The position numbers were made by a program, and so were the translations under genes. 13,918 nt of DNA from NCBI GenBank assembly GCA_025464425.1, contig JAODGV010000006.1:1-13918 (forward strand), written 5' to 3'. The notes under the pieces are model-generated. The model was not told the DNA's origin. It saw only the letters and a program-made list of their open reading frames with translations, and made no database searches. Origin of the DNA: Methanosarcinales archaeon (lineage in GTDB: Archaea; Halobacteriota; Syntropharchaeia; Alkanophagales; Methanospirareceae). This document shows positions 13,861 to 13,918 of this stretch, one piece after another. Position 1 is the stretch's first letter; every line of letters starts with the position of its first letter.

Positions 13861-13918
13861 ATGGCGAGTCATATTCGGGAATGTTCGGAAAAGCATGGTT
13901 TAAAGGTGAATCTGGAAA
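13861..13918 (+). CDS. Start of an unidentified gene, cut by the window edge
   Basis: An ATG 13 bases after the tgtA stop opens a frame that remains open to the window end: 19 codons, MASHIRECSEKHGLKVNLE. It is preceded by a GGAG ribosome site and probably belongs to the nicotinamidase-tgtA operon. The fragment is too short to assign a family. It shows one cysteine and no signal peptide. Confidence 0.5.
   Translation, partial: MASHIRECSEKHGLKVNLE

Overview
The window reads as chromosomal DNA of a euryarchaeon. The evidence is archaea-specific tRNA modification genes (archaeosine transglycosylase TgtA, wyosine methyltransferase Taw3), archaeal-type endonuclease V and RtcA, AT-rich TATA/BRE elements about 26 bp ahead of start codons (several genes look leaderless), and perfect GGAGGTGA-type Shine-Dalgarno sequences inside operons. 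A relative of methanogens or of the ANME-1/Syntrophoarchaeum type would fit the GC level and gene mix, but that placement is a guess from style and is not proven by any marker here.

Layout. 1-195: the end of an adenylyl-sulfate (APS) kinase gene. 360-2603: a fusion of a sugar-1-phosphate nucleotidyltransferase (resembling the GDP-fucose pyrophosphorylase type) with a class I phosphomannose isomerase; an in-frame TGA at 2415-2417 cuts off the last 61 codons of the isomerase domain. 2620-3888: a coiled-coil protein of unknown function. 3914-4801 (minus): a PfkB-family sugar/nucleoside kinase, divergent from 4873-6938, where a histone-deacetylase-family amidohydrolase is translationally coupled to RNA 3'-phosphate cyclase (rtcA).

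6951-9746 (minus): a tight seven-gene membrane operon in the order mrpF, mrpG, mrpE, mbhD-like, mbhE-like, mrpB, mrpC. It encodes the accessory half of an Mrp antiporter or Mbh-type complex, but stops at mrpC, with no MrpD/MrpA antiporter subunit and no hydrogenase. Its MbhE-like subunit carries an extra domain of about 90 residues. The operon is divergent from taw3 (9800-10378), and a single TATA element lies 26-28 bp from both start codons.

10348-11145 and 11117-11782 (minus): an agmatinase-family ureohydrolase and endonuclease V, with overlapping reading frames. 11821-13847 (plus): a nicotinamidase-family cysteine hydrolase coupled by ATGA overlap to tgtA. A further gene starts at 13861 and runs off the end.

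The window is gene-dense (no gap over 170 bp) and mostly housekeeping: RNA repair and modification, DNA repair, NAD and polyamine metabolism, GDP-sugar supply and ion transport. I see no tRNA or rRNA genes, CRISPR arrays, insertion sequences or phage genes. The least ordinary parts are the truncated Mrp/Mbh-like operon with its enlarged MbhE subunit, and the nucleotidyltransferase-isomerase fusion with its interrupted C-terminus.
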